A stretch of DNA of 34,989 nt, from positions 1 through 34,989 of the forward strand of contig NZ_BAKK01000041.1 in NCBI RefSeq assembly GCF_000614145.1, read 5' to 3'. A program made the position numbers and the translations under genes. Numbering within the stretch: position 1 is the first letter of the stretch; each line of letters begins with the position of its first letter. Below, one piece after another: positions 1 to 10,058 of this stretch. This DNA comes from Bacteroides faecichinchillae JCM 17102. Its GTDB lineage: Bacteria > Bacteroidota > Bacteroidia > Bacteroidales > Bacteroidaceae. The notes below the pieces were generated by a model. That model was given only the letters and a program-made list of their open reading frames with translations. It had not been told where the DNA came from and did no database searches.

Positions 1-84
1 CCAAACAAATTCGAGTCAAGTTAAACGGATTTTGACTATTCGTTTTCTGCGTTATTGGTTTGATTACATTCTTATATCTGCTCC

Positions 85-276
85 TTACATCATCATGTGT
101 CCTCTAATAGAAAACTTCACAATCGTCATTGCATTAATAGCAGCAAACGGAATGTCCATCAGTTCATAATGAGTATTGTAACTGACCAGTTTCAGGAAAT
201 CTTCTTTATCCGAATGGTTCACATACTTCACAGAATAATACTGGTCTCCGTCAATATTGAATGACGCCAAATACAT
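85..276 (-). CDS. Small hypothetical protein (63 aa)
   Basis: I do not recognise this 63-residue protein. It lies 55 bases downstream of nadA on the same strand, so it could be co-transcribed with it. The product is soluble-looking, with no signal peptide or membrane segment. It mixes acidic and aromatic residues in the N-terminal half (DGDQYYSVKYVNHSDKEDF) and ends in three methionines. Codon use resembles nadA, and a weak purine-rich stretch precedes the ATG. No domain can be assigned. It could still be a chance open frame, although the intergenic space would otherwise be unusually long and its composition looks coding. Confidence 0.5.
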   Translation of the reverse strand: MYLASFNIDGDQYYSVKYVNHSDKEDFLKLVSYNTHYELMDIPFAAINAMTIVKFSIRGHMMM

Positions 277-331
277 CTTTTACTACTGTGATATGAACTT
301 ATTAATCTTCTATTTATCCATATCCATGCCA

Positions 332-1270
332 TCACAATCCCAGCTTTGCCGAAATATCCAACATTCGTTGAATAGGTTTTACAGCTTTTTTTGCCACTTC
401 AGGATCTACCGTAATTTCCGGAGACTCATTCTTCAAACACTCATAGAGCTTCTCTAACGTATTTAACCGCATAAAGCTACACTCATTACACCCACATGTA
501 CTATCGTTCGGAGGAGCTGGAATAAATGTAGTCTGCGGACACTTCTTTTGCATCTCATGTAAAATACCCGATTCAGTAGCAACAATATATTTCTTTTCCG
601 GATGGTCCACTGCATACTTTAACAGAGCTGCGGTAGAACCTACCACATCAGCCAGTTTCAACACTGTACTTTTGCATTCGGGATGAGCCAATACGATTGC
701 ATCAGAATGTTCTGCTTTCAATTCCACGATCTTTTCCACAGAGAATTGTTCATGTACATGACAAGCACCATCCCAAAGTAACATATTACGGTTCGTAACT
801 GAGTTGATATAATTACCCAAATTCCGATCCGGTCCAAAGATTATTTTCTCATCTTGAGGGAAGCTTTCTACAATCTGCTTTGCATTGGTAGAAGTTACCA
901 CTACATCTGTTACCGCTTTCACAGCAGCTGTTGTATTGACATATGAGATAACAGTATATCCCGGATGCTCTTTGACAAACTGTGCAAACTTATCAGCCGG
1001 GCAACTGTCTGCCAGTGAACAGCCAGCATTCATATCAGGAACTAACACCTTTTTATCCGGACAAAGTACCTTTGCTGTTTCACCCATGAAATGAACACCA
1101 CACATCACAATAATGTCTGCTTCCGTTTTTGCCGCCCATTGAGCCAATGCCAGACTGTCACCAACGTAATCAGCGATATCCTGTATTTCGCCCTTCTGGT
1201 AGTAATGGCCCAGAATGATTGCATTCTTTTCTTTTTTCAGCTCGTTAATAGCTTTTATCAGATCATTCAT
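332..1270 (-). CDS. nadA: Quinolinate synthase NadA
   Basis: NadA condenses iminoaspartate (made by NadB) with dihydroxyacetone phosphate to give quinolinate, the de novo precursor of NAD, in the cytoplasm. The 312-residue length is normal for the shorter NadA class. The sequence shows the N-terminal motif AIILGHYYQ, the VMCGVHFMGETAKVLCP segment, and the three cysteine regions that hold the [4Fe-4S] cluster: NAGCSLADSCP (near residue 83), HPECKS, and the C-terminal CGCNECSFM. The start MNDLIKAINELKKEKN directly precedes the first conserved block. Upstream is a leader of about 230 bases with a -7 element near 1507-1514. The partner nadB lies far away at 22979-24550 in its own unit. No nadC is seen in the window. 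Confidence 0.96.
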   Translation of the reverse strand: MNDLIKAINELKKEKNAIILGHYYQKGEIQDIADYVGDSLALAQWAAKTEADIIVMCGVHFMGETAKVLCPDKKVLVPDMNAGCSLADSCPADKFAQFVKEHPGYTVISYVNTTAAVKAVTDVVVTSTNAKQIVESFPQDEKIIFGPDRNLGNYINSVTNRNMLLWDGACHVHEQFSVEKIVELKAEHSDAIVLAHPECKSTVLKLADVVGSTAALLKYAVDHPEKKYIVATESGILHEMQKKCPQTTFIPAPPNDSTCGCNECSFMRLNTLEKLYECLKNESPEITVDPEVAKKAVKPIQRMLDISAKLGL

Positions 1271-1506
1271 AATAATATTCTTTTTTCTTTTCTTTAAAAA
1301 AAAATCCTTTGTTAGTGATAATAGCCTGTTAATAGTGTTAGGAAAAAAATCCTGTTTTTCTTGCCGGATAAGTTATTAGTTTCTACTTCAACTTTATTAG
1401 TTCATTATGAACGAATGAAAAATAGATTAAATATTATCTATATACTTCATTATCATAGAACTCCGGTAGAATAAGAAAAAGCTATTCACTCTTTGTTGAT
1501 AAGTTG

Positions 1507-1514
1507 CAAAGTTA
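1507..1514 (-). promoter_or_regulatory. Candidate -7 promoter element for nadA
   Basis: On the minus strand this reads TAACTTTG, an exact match to the Bacteroides -7 consensus TAnnTTTG, followed by CA as is common. No clear TTTG -33 element lies 19-21 bases upstream. It would give a leader of about 230 bases before nadA. The leader is AT-rich, with poly-T tracts and a possible 9-codon upstream frame. I see no riboswitch I can name in it, and nothing else in 1271-1722. Confidence 0.45.
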
Positions 1515-1722
1515 AAAACTTTATAGATATAAACAGCTAAGTAAATGCTGAAAAATGTGTTTAAGATGAGGTAGAAAGTTATGGTTTACTTTTTTGGAAT
1601 GTTAATAAGGATACTCTTCTACATCTTCTTTTGAATAATGCAAGAATTATTTTTTAAAATCTTTGCTGAATGTTTTGACAGGTTTTAAACCGTTATCAAC
1701 ACCTCTCTTAACAGAAAAGAAT

Positions 1723-1730
1723 TACTTTTG
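1723..1730 (+). promoter_or_regulatory. Candidate -7 promoter element for the RNA methyltransferase
   Basis: TACTTTTG matches TAnnTTTG exactly and lies about 30 bases before the ATG at 1762. Initiation just downstream would exclude the longer in-frame start at 1663 and supports 1762. No good -33 element is visible. Confidence 0.5.
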
Positions 1731-1761
1731 TAACCGGTATGTATTAAATAGAAATGACTGC

Positions 1762-2289
1762 ATGAGAAAACTAAAAATAACTGAGTTGAACCGCATTACT
1801 GCGGAAGAGTTTAAACAGGCTAAGAAACTGCCTCTAGTAGTTGTATTGGATGATATCCGTAGTCTGCATAACATAGGTTCTGTATTTCGTACTTCAGACG
1901 CATTTCGTATTGAATGTATTTATTTGTGTGGTATAACAGCTGTTCCTCCACATCCTGAGATGCATAAAACTGCTTTAGGAGCTGAGTTTACTGTAGATTG
2001 GAAATATGTTAATAACGCTGTTGATGCGGTTGACAACCTTCGGAAAGAGGGATATATTGTTTATTCAATCGAGCAAGTGGAAGGTAGCATTATGCTGGAT
2101 AAGCTGGAATTAGATAAAACGAAGAAATATGCTATCGTAATGGGAAATGAAGTGAAAGGGGTTCAACAGGAAGTTATTGACCATTCGGATGGCTGTATCG
2201 AAATTCCTCAGTATGGTACAAAACATTCTTTAAATGTTTCTGTGACAACGGGTATTGTAATCTGGGATTTATTCAAAAAGCTTAGTTGA
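1762..2289 (+). CDS. SpoU/TrmH-family RNA 2'-O-ribose methyltransferase
   Basis: A 175-residue SPOUT-class methyltransferase that would move a methyl group from S-adenosylmethionine to a ribose 2'-hydroxyl in tRNA or rRNA. All three SpoU motifs are visible: motif 1 in LDDIRSLHNIGSVFRTSD (the invariant N and R), motif 2 in YAIVMGNEVKGV, and motif 3 in SLNVSVTTGI, which forms the knotted cofactor site. The protein lacks the N-terminal substrate-binding extension of larger TrmH or RlmB enzymes, so it is of the short type. An upstream in-frame ATG exists at 1663, but the stretch to 1762 does not look like the family and overlaps the -7 element, so I chose MRKLKITELNRI. The exact RNA target cannot be read from the sequence. 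Confidence 0.92.
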   Translation: MRKLKITELNRITAEEFKQAKKLPLVVVLDDIRSLHNIGSVFRTSDAFRIECIYLCGITAVPPHPEMHKTALGAEFTVDWKYVNNAVDAVDNLRKEGYIVYSIEQVEGSIMLDKLELDKTKKYAIVMGNEVKGVQQEVIDHSDGCIEIPQYGTKHSLNVSVTTGIVIWDLFKKLS

Positions 2290-2301
2290 TAAGATATAAC
2301 A

Positions 2302-2349
2302 GCTGGTTAATAAGTGGTTCATATCTCTGTTAATCATTTAATAACCAGC
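2302..2349. terminator. Hairpin between convergent genes, probable bidirectional terminator
   Basis: Arms GCTGGTTA (2302-2309) and TAACCAGC (2342-2349) pair perfectly, and pairing continues inward with a few mismatches to about 15 bp. It sits in the 86-base gap between the convergent methyltransferase and DUF4294 genes. There is no strong T run, so termination is inferred from position. Confidence 0.5.
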
Positions 2350-2375
2350 ATATAATCCTTGTTTATAACGTATCA

Positions 2376-3032
2376 TTAAATTTGTCCGCTTTCAACCATT
2401 AATACGATTCTTTCTGTTAGTTTATCCTCTCCCAATGGATCATATTCTTTTTTCAAACTAGCACCAAATAAGGAAGCAAATGTTTGATAAAAACCTGCTT
2501 TGAATGGTCCCATAAAAGCTTTTACTAGTTCATAACTAGTCTGATTACTTTGTCTGTCTACTAACTTTATCAACAGCTTTCCTTGTGCAAAAGATAATTT
2601 TTTCATTTGAGCTGTATATTGTTCTTTCAATCCTTTTTCAACACGTTTAATATGCTTTTGACGAGCTTTCTCATTGGGTAATGTTTGAAGATACTCATAA
2701 GTTTCGATAATAGCACGATGGATTTCTTTAGAGATAGGATATACCTTTTTTACATTTCGTACCAGTCGATTATATTCTATTTCTTCTTTTCTGTTTTTAA
2801 ATATTAATGGGCGGAAGATATAAACAGGCCTTAACTGGATCCAAGGGATGGTATCACCTTCGTAGATACACATTGGAACCAGATATCCATTAATGCTTTG
2901 CTTTTCCTGAGCCTGTACATGGAGTGAACAGAACATAGCAAACATTGTCATTAATAATATGTTAAGTCGTTTATTCACATGACAAAAATAAGATATTATC
3001 TTCATATTTTTTTTATTATTCTTGTTTTTCAT
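2376..3032 (-). CDS. Exported DUF4294 family protein
   Basis: This matches the Bacteroidetes-specific DUF4294 family, whose function is unknown. The mature part begins after a signal peptide ending SLHVQAQ (about residue 42). It then has the family pattern of GDTIPWIQLRPVYIF, a conserved helix LVRNVKKVYPISKEI, and a long helical core with GKLLIKLVDRQSNQTSY and GPFKAGFYQTFASLFG. Three in-frame ATGs are possible (3032, 3005 and 2951). The one at 3005 gives the most normal signal peptide, so the extra nine Asn/Lys-rich residues may not be translated. It is divergent from the HHH protein gene at 3107 with a 74-base gap, and convergent with the RNA methyltransferase. Confidence 0.85.
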   Translation of the reverse strand: MKNKNNKKNMKIISYFCHVNKRLNILLMTMFAMFCSLHVQAQEKQSINGYLVPMCIYEGDTIPWIQLRPVYIFRPLIFKNRKEEIEYNRLVRNVKKVYPISKEIHRAIIETYEYLQTLPNEKARQKHIKRVEKGLKEQYTAQMKKLSFAQGKLLIKLVDRQSNQTSYELVKAFMGPFKAGFYQTFASLFGASLKKEYDPLGEDKLTERIVLMVESGQI

Positions 3033-3106
3033 TGGGGTATTAACCTATTTAAAGTAACTTCACGGACTTTTTCCTCTGACAACAAGGAAATGAAACATAA
3101 ATTCAA

Positions 3107-5157
3107 ATGAAAAGAAATCAACTTTTTTGGTTGATAAGTATTATAAACAGCCTGTTTATTATTCCTGCTTGTAGTGCTCAAAACCAGCCTGATAGCCTTC
3201 TAGATGATGTACTTGAAGATTTATCTGTTAATAATGATATTAATAATTCTGTTAATGAACAAAATTGGGAAAATGAATTGGAGGAACTTTCTGTTCGTTT
3301 ACAAGAACCTATTAATTTGAATGTAGCTACTCGTGAACAATTGGAACAATTTCCTTTTTTAACTGATTTACAGATAGAATATTTATTGGCTTATGTATAT
3401 GTACATGGCTCGATGAAGACTCTTTATGAACTTCAGTTAGTAGAGGATATGGATAAGCGAACCATTCAATATTTACTGCCTTTTGTATGTGTTGAAGAAA
3501 TTAACAATAGATCTTCTTTTCAGTGGAAAAGTATGTTGAAAAATGCAGTGAAGTATGGAAAGCATGAAGTACTAACTCGCATGGATATACCATTTTATAA
3601 ACGAAAAGGTTATGAACATACCTATCTAGGACCTTCTGTTTATAACTCTGTGAAATATGGATTTCGATATAGTAATCGACTTTATGTCGGAGTAGTTGCA
3701 GAGAAAGATGCCGGAGAACCTTTTGGAGCTTTACATAACCGTTATGGTTATGATTATTACTCATTTTATCTGTTATTACAAAATTGCGGTCGGTTGAAAA
3801 CATTATCTGTTGGTAACTATCGGTTAAATTTTGGACAAGGATTGGTAGTGAGCACTGATTATCTAATGGGAAAGACTATTTATGCTTCTTCATTTACATC
3901 CAGAGGAAAGGGTATCAAGAAGCACTCTTCAACAGATGAAGTGAATTATTTCCGGGGAGTGGCGGCTACTGTGTCTCTTACTGAAAAGCTGAATATTTCC
4001 AGTTTTTATTCACATCGGTCGATGGATGGAGTATTAACAGATGGGAAAATAACTTCTATTTATAAAGCAGGGTTACATCGAAGCCAAAAGGAAGCGGATA
4101 AAAAAGACTTGTTCACTTTGCAATTAACAGGTGGAAATATAAGTTATCAACAAAGCCATATTCATCTGGGAATCACAGGTATTTACTATGTTTTCAACCA
4201 TCCTTATGAACCGGAATTAACAGGCTATTCTAAGTATAATCTTCATGGTAATCAATTCTATAATTTAGGTATTGATTATGCATATCAATGGCATCGTTTT
4301 TCTTTTCAGGGAGAGATGGCTAAAGGAAAAAAAGGTTGGGCTTCTTTGAATCGTTTTCAGTATTCATTGATGGAAGGAACTCATTTGGTATTGATACAAC
4401 GGTTTTATTCGTTTGATTATTGGGCGATGTTTGCTCATTCTTTTAGAGAAGGAAGTACAGTTCAGAATGAACAGGGATATTATCTGGGTGTTGAAACTTC
4501 CCCTTTTCGTTATTGGAACTTTTTAGCCTCATGCGATTTATTTTCTTTTCCATGGAAAAGTATAGAATCAGTAAAACCGGTTCTCATGGGATAGATGTTC
4601 TGATTCAGACAACCTTTTCTCCACATGAGAATTTATCGATGTATTTAAAGTACCGTTATAAACAAAAAGAGCGGGATCTGTCAGGAACTAAAGGTAGTAT
4701 TATACTTCCAATTTATCATCATCAACTTCGTTATCGTTTGAACTATTCTTTAAATGAAGTGTTATCTTTTCGTACAACTTTAGAATATAATCATTTTTAT
4801 TCTCAGGACAAAGCTGCTAGCCTAGGATATCAGGCTACAGGGATGATATCTTATCGACTGCCCGGAACCAGGCTGTTTGCTGAAGTTCAGGGCAGTTACT
4901 TTTATACAGATGATTATGATTCTAGAGTATATATCTCTGAGAAAGGACTACTTTATACATTTTATACTCCTTCGTTTCAAGGACAAGGATTTCGTTGTGT
5001 TGCTCACTTTCGTTATGACTTCAATGAGCATTGGATGTTTATAACTAAATTTGGAGAAACTACTTATTTAAATCGAGATGAGATAGGTTCCGGTAACGAT
5101 TTAATTCGTGGAAATAAAAAAGCGGATATACAGATGCAACTACGTATCAAGTTTTAG
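3107..5157 (+). CDS. Helix-hairpin-helix plus outer-membrane beta-barrel-like protein (frameshifted in this sequence)
   Basis: As given, the frame opens at 3107 and stops at 4594, and the rest is readable in another frame to 5157. The break is in the A run at 4556-4559, right after codons for FSFPW. Adding one A restores PWKKYRIS and a single 683-residue protein. The N-terminus is a signal peptide ending near PACSAQ. Residues about 60-135 hold ComEA-like helix-hairpin-helix repeats (INLNVATREQLEQFPFLT; SMKTLYELQLVEDMD). The remaining 550 or so residues are rich in alternating aromatic strands and end in KADIQMQLRIKF, as expected for an outer-membrane barrel. Such fusions are common in Bacteroidetes, but I know of no proven function. 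The HHH part may bind DNA or another ligand in the periplasm. The break is probably a sequencing undercall. Confidence 0.82.
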
Positions 5158-5165
5158 TATCTTTG
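5158..5165 (+). promoter_or_regulatory. Candidate -7 promoter element for the radical SAM gene
   Basis: TATCTTTG matches TAnnTTTG and starts immediately after the stop codon of the preceding gene. It would give a 5' leader of about 60-65 bases before the ATG at 5235. No convincing -33 element is seen. Confidence 0.45.
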
Positions 5166-5234
5166 TGCAGTGTTAAGATATATGGGAATATACGCTTAAA
5201 TGTCAAACTGTAAATTGTCAAAATTCGAAATAAA

Positions 5235-6008
5235 ATGACTATTATCTATCCTTCACCCATTTTTGGTCCTGTACATTCCCGCCGCTTGGGTGTTTCTTTG
5301 GGAATCAATTTATTACCGTCAGACGGCAAGGTTTGTTCATTCGACTGTATTTATTGTGAATGTGGTTTCAATGCCGATCATCGTGCAAGAAAACCTCTTC
5401 CTACTCGTGAAGAAGTTCGTACGGCTCTTGAAGAAAAGCTGAAAGATATGCAAGCAAACGGACCTACTCCTGATGTATTTACTTTTGCAGGAAATGGAGA
5501 ACCGACTGCTCATCCCCATTTTTTGGAAATTATAGAAGATACGCTTGCTCTCAGAGATAAATATTTTCCGAATGCAAAAGTAAGTGTATTGAGTAATTCT
5601 ACCTTCATTAATCGTCCGGCTGTTTTCGAAGCTCTGAATAAGATAGATAATAACATTTTGAAGTTGGATACGGTGAATGAAGAGTATATTCATTTATTGG
5701 ATCGTCCCAATGATAAATATTCAGTGAGGCAGATCATTGAAAAAATGAAGGAATTCAAAGGGAATTGTATTGTTCAAACTATGTTTTTGAAAGGAAGTTA
5801 TCTTGGGAAAGATGTGGATAATACAACAGATGATTTTGTACTTCCCTGGCTGGAGGCAGTGAAAGAAATTGCCCCCCGACAAGTGATGATTTATACAATT
5901 GATCGGGAAACACCGGATCATGATTTGCAGAAAGCTACTCATGAAGAGTTAGACCGGATTGTAGAATTGATAAATAAAACGGGGATTCCGGTTACAGCTT
6001 CTTATTAA
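5235..6008 (+). CDS. Radical SAM domain protein
   Basis: A 257-residue radical S-adenosylmethionine protein. The cluster-binding motif is C-x3-C-x2-C in KVCSFDCIYCECG (about residues 33-45), followed by FTFAGNGEPTAHPHF, the glycine-rich segment that contacts SAM, and later by a barrel strand VSVLSNSTFINRP. Family members of this small type (COG0731-like, related to wybutosine-type radical SAM proteins) have no well-established substrate. There is no extra Cys-rich domain for auxiliary clusters, so it is a minimal enzyme. Only about 30 bases separate it from the GH31 start at 6039, with no clear promoter between, so the two may be co-transcribed. I see no biochemical reason for the pairing. 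Confidence 0.88.
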   Translation: MTIIYPSPIFGPVHSRRLGVSLGINLLPSDGKVCSFDCIYCECGFNADHRARKPLPTREEVRTALEEKLKDMQANGPTPDVFTFAGNGEPTAHPHFLEIIEDTLALRDKYFPNAKVSVLSNSTFINRPAVFEALNKIDNNILKLDTVNEEYIHLLDRPNDKYSVRQIIEKMKEFKGNCIVQTMFLKGSYLGKDVDNTTDDFVLPWLEAVKEIAPRQVMIYTIDRETPDHDLQKATHEELDRIVELINKTGIPVTASY

Positions 6009-6038
6009 TATTTGATACTATATTATATAATAATAAAA

Positions 6039-9000
6039 ATGGAAAACACTTATTCTTCTTGTTTACGATATCTTAAAGGTATTTTCGTATTATTGTTCCT
6101 GTATCCGGTAGTGCAGACATTTGCAGTAACGAATAATAAAGATGGTATTTTGACGGGAAATCAGCAGACTTCGGGTATTCTTGCTGTGAAAAAGATTAAT
6201 TCTACGACTTTTGAAGTATTATTATCCGATCAGCAACGGATAACAATAGATTTTTATGGAGAGAATATATTCCGTATTTTTCGAGATCCTACCGGAGGTA
6301 TTATTCGTGATCCTGAAGCAACTCCTGAAGCACAGATACTGGTTGACCAACCCAGACGTAAAGTTTCTCAGTTTAAAATAGGAGGAGATGAGAATGTCAT
6401 TACGGTGTCTACTGGAAAAGTACGTATTGAATTGGATAAGGAAACAACTTTGATGAAAGTTGCTAATCTGACAACTAATGCATACGTTATTGAAGAGATG
6501 GTTCCGGTGGCATTTAGCCACAAAAGGTAACAGTTACTTTGAAAGAGAAGCCAGAAGAATACTTTTATGGAGGAGGTGTGCAGAATGGACGTTTTTCTCA
6601 TAAAAATAAAGTAATCGCTATTGAGAACCAAAATAGTTGGACAGATGGCGGAGTAGCTTCACCTACTCCTTTCTATTGGTCTACGAATGGTTATGGAATG
6701 ATGTGGTATACTTTCAAGAAAGGGGAATATGATTTTGGTGTAACAGAGAAAGGAATGGTAAAATTGTCTCATGAATCTCCATATCTGGATATTTTCTATA
6801 TGGTAAGTGACGGAGCTGTTGCTTTGTTAAACGATTTTTATCAATTAACAGGAAATCCGGTTCTGCTTCCTAAGTTTGGTTTTTATGAAGGACATTTGAA
6901 TGCTTATAATCGTGACTATTGGAAAGAAGATCCGAATGGAATTTTGTTTGAAGACGGGAAACGGTATAAAGAGAGTCAGAAAGATAATGGGGGCATTAAG
7001 GAATCATTGAATGGTGAAAAAAATAATTATCAGTTTTCTGCTCGTGGGGTGATTGATCGTTATAAAAATCAGGATATGCCTCTTGGGTGGTTGTTACCGA
7101 ATGACGGTTACGGTGCCGGTTATGGGCAAACAGAAACATTGGATGGAAATATTGATAACTTGAAAAAGTTAGGTGAATATGCTCGTGAGAATGGAGTTGA
7201 AATCGGACTATGGACACAATCGGATTTACATCCTAAAGAGGGAGTGAGTGCTTTGTTGCAACGTGATATTGTTAAAGAAGTTCGTGACGCAGGAGTACGT
7301 GTACTGAAAACTGATGTAGCGTGGGTAGGTTCCGGATATTCTTTCGGATTAAATGGTGTAGGAGATGTAGGTCATATCATGCCTTATTATGGAAATAATG
7401 CCCGTCCTTTTATCATATCATTGGATGGCTGGGCAGGAACTCAACGTTATGCCGGAATCTGGACAGGTGATCAAACCGGAGGTGTTTGGGAATACATTCG
7501 TTTTCATATACCGACATATATTGGTTCCGGACTTTCCGGCCAGCCGAATATCTGTTCGGATATGGATGGAATCTTTGGTGGTAAGAATAAAGCGGTTAAT
7601 ATTCGTGATTTTCAGTGGAAGACATTTACTCCAATGCAGTTGAACATGGATGGTTGGGGAGCCAATGAGAAATATCCTCATGCTCTTGGAGAACCTGCTG
7701 CATCTATCAACCGGATGTATTTGAAACTGAAATCAGAATTAATTCCTTATGCTTATAGTTATGCTAATGAAGCGGTAGATGGGCTCCCTCTTATTCGGGC
7801 TATGTTCCTCGAATATCCGAATGATTATACACATGGATCTGCAACGCAGTACCAGTTTATGTATGGTACTGATTTTCTTGTAGCTCCTGTTTATCAAATT
7901 ACCAAAGGGGATAAAGAGGGAAATGATATTCGTAATGGTATCTATCTTCCCAAGGTGCCTGGATTGATTATTTTAGTGGAGAGAAGTATGAGGGTAACTG
8001 TGTTATAAATAACTTTGATGCACCTATCTGGAAATTACCTGTATTTGTCAAGAACGGAGCTATTATCCCAATGAATAATCCCAATAATAATGTTACCGAA
8101 ATAGACCGTTCTCTTCGTATTTATGAATTCTATCCCAATCAGCACTCTTCCATGGTGGAGTATGACGATGATGGAGTGACAGAAGCATATAAAGACGGAA
8201 GATTTGCCACTACCCTGATTGAATCGGATGTAGATAACAAGAATCGTGTAACAATTACCATACATCCGGTAAAAGGAGATTTTGACGGATTGGTGAAAGA
8301 AAAGAAGACTGAATTACGTATCAATGTTTCGGAAAAGCCTAAGAAACTTGTGGCAAAGATAGGTAATAAAGGAGTGAAATTGACAGAAGTGACTACTATT
8401 GATGATTTCCTCAAAGGAGATAATGTTTATTGGTATGAGGCTGCTCCTAACTTGAATAAGTTTGCAACCAAAGGAAGTGAATTTGAAAAAGTGGTGATTA
8501 CAAAGAATCCGCAGTTACGTGTTAAACTTGTTTCTACAGATGTAACAGTGAATCCGGTAATGTTGAAAGTAGAAGGTTTCCGCTTTGAACCGTCAAACAG
8601 CTATCGTGTGACAACAGGTACTTTATCAGCTCCGCAAAATGTCCAGGTATCTGAACAAAACAGAGAAGCATATACTTTGAAACCAACATGGGATAAAGTA
8701 GCTAATGCTGATTATTATGAAATTGAATTTAATGGTATGCTTTATACCACTATCAAAGATACAGAATTGTTATTTGAAGATCTGACTGCAGAAACGCCTT
8801 ATAGTTTCAAAGTGCGTGCTGTTAATAAAGACGGTATTTCTGATTGGGCAGAACTACATGTAACGACGAAAGAAAATCCGTTGGAATTTGCTATACATGG
8901 CATTAAAGGTGAGTCTTCTGCTGCTGCACAAGGTGGTGCCGGAGTAAACCGATTGTTCGATTTTGCTGAGTCAGGAGATATTTGGCATACAAAATATAGT

Positions 9001-9903
9001 GTCAATTCCATTCCATTGGATTTGATTATTGATCTTAAGACAGTCAATCAGTTAGATAAATTCCACTATTTACCTCGTACAGATGCAGGAAATGGAACCC
9101 TATTGAAAGGAACCGTATTCTATAGTATGGATAAGGAAAACTGGACCGAAGCCGGTGCTTTTGACTGGCAACGAAATGCAGATGTAAAAGTATTCAGTTT
9201 CCAGGAACATCCTTCTGCTCGATACATTAAACTAGTTGTTACGGCAGGTGTTGGAAATTATGGTTCAGGTCGTGAAATATATGTATTTAAAGTACCTGGA
9301 ACCAGCAGTTATTTGCAAGGTGATATTAATAATGATGGTAAGATAGACCGTAATGATTTGACTTCTTATATGAATTATACTGGATTACGTCGTGGAGATT
9401 CTGATTATGAAGGATATATCAGTAAAGGAGATATCAATATGAATAATCTGATTGATGCTTATGATATTTCTGTAGTAACAACACAGCTGGAAGGTGGGGT
9501 TGATAAAGAAGTTGTCCAAAAGGTATCAGGTTCTTTATTCATTACTACTCCGAAACAGATCTATCAAAAGGATGAAATCGTAGAAATTCATGTAAAAGGT
9601 AACCAACTACAATCAGTGAATGCACTTAGCTTTGCTTTACCTTATGACCAGAATGATTATGAGTTTGTAGGTGTTGAACCGTTGAATATGAAAGCGCTGG
9701 AAAACCTGACATATGACCGCTTGCATACGAATGGAGTGAAATCTCTTTATCCTACATTTGTTAATATAGGAAAGCAGGAATCACTGGAAGGGTCCGAAGA
9801 ACTATTCATCTTAAAGTTTAAAGCAAAACGAAAAGTGAAGTTTGAATTGCAGATGAAGGATGGAATATTGGTGGATAAACAGTTGAGAATGCATCAATTC
9901 TAA
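6039..9903 (+). CDS. Secreted multidomain GH31 glycosidase with FN3, discoidin, dockerin- and cohesin-like domains (two frameshifts)
   Basis: Three successive frames (to 6530, from 6539 to 8008, and from 8071 to 9903) make one 1288-residue protein if one C is added at 6518-6519 (giving AFSPQKVTVTLKEK) and one G at 7954-7955 (giving LPKGAWIDYFSGEKYEG). A signal peptide follows the ATG at 6039. The GH31 (alpha/beta)8 barrel carries the likely nucleophile D426 in VLKTDVAW and the acid/base D478 in GIWTGDQTG, with SDMDGIFGG as the family's usual conserved loop. Next come a DUF5110-like beta domain, an FN3 domain (about 865-945), an F5/8 type C-like domain (about 950-1085), a dockerin-like pair of GDINNDGKID/GDINMNNLID (about 1095-1155) and a cohesin-like Ig domain at the C-terminus. 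Architecture and the motif GWLLPNDGYGAGYG suggest the alpha-N-acetylgalactosaminidase-like branch of GH31. That substrate is inference. Confidence 0.88.
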
Positions 9904-9919
9904 AATATAATTGTTAGTT

Positions 9920-9973
9920 CTGGTTCGTTCCACAGTTGTTTTGTTGCGTTCCACAATATATGGAACGAACCAG
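9920..9973. terminator. Nested hairpins between convergent genes, probable bidirectional terminator
   Basis: CTGGTTCGTTCCA (9920-9932) pairs with TGGAACGAACCAG (9961-9973), 13 bp. A second copy of CGTTCCA (9947-9953) inside the loop can instead pair with TGGAACG (9961-9967) with a 7-base loop, so two alternative hairpins exist. It lies between the 3' ends of the GH31 and SulP genes. Confidence 0.65.
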
Positions 9974-10058
9974 TTCTATTATGCAAATAGACCATTTATA
10001 CATTGAAGAAATAAGTAATCGGTCTTTTTCTAAATATCTATAGAACTCTTATTCATTA

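Noticed and set aside
1..84. Gene fragment at the left edge
   Set aside because: No convincing open frame or motif could be read in these 84 bases on either strand.
1271..1514. Known NAD+ riboswitch in the nadA leader
   Set aside because: I could not find the conserved stems of a described NAD-sensing riboswitch. The leader is mostly AT-rich with T runs, so no class is claimed.
4550..4564. Programmed ribosomal frameshift in the HHH protein gene
   Set aside because: There is no slippery heptamer with a downstream structure, and five similar breaks with different run bases in unrelated genes favour read errors.
6510..7960. Phase variation by homopolymer slippage in the GH31 gene
   Set aside because: The runs are only 2-3 bases, too short for slippage-based switching.
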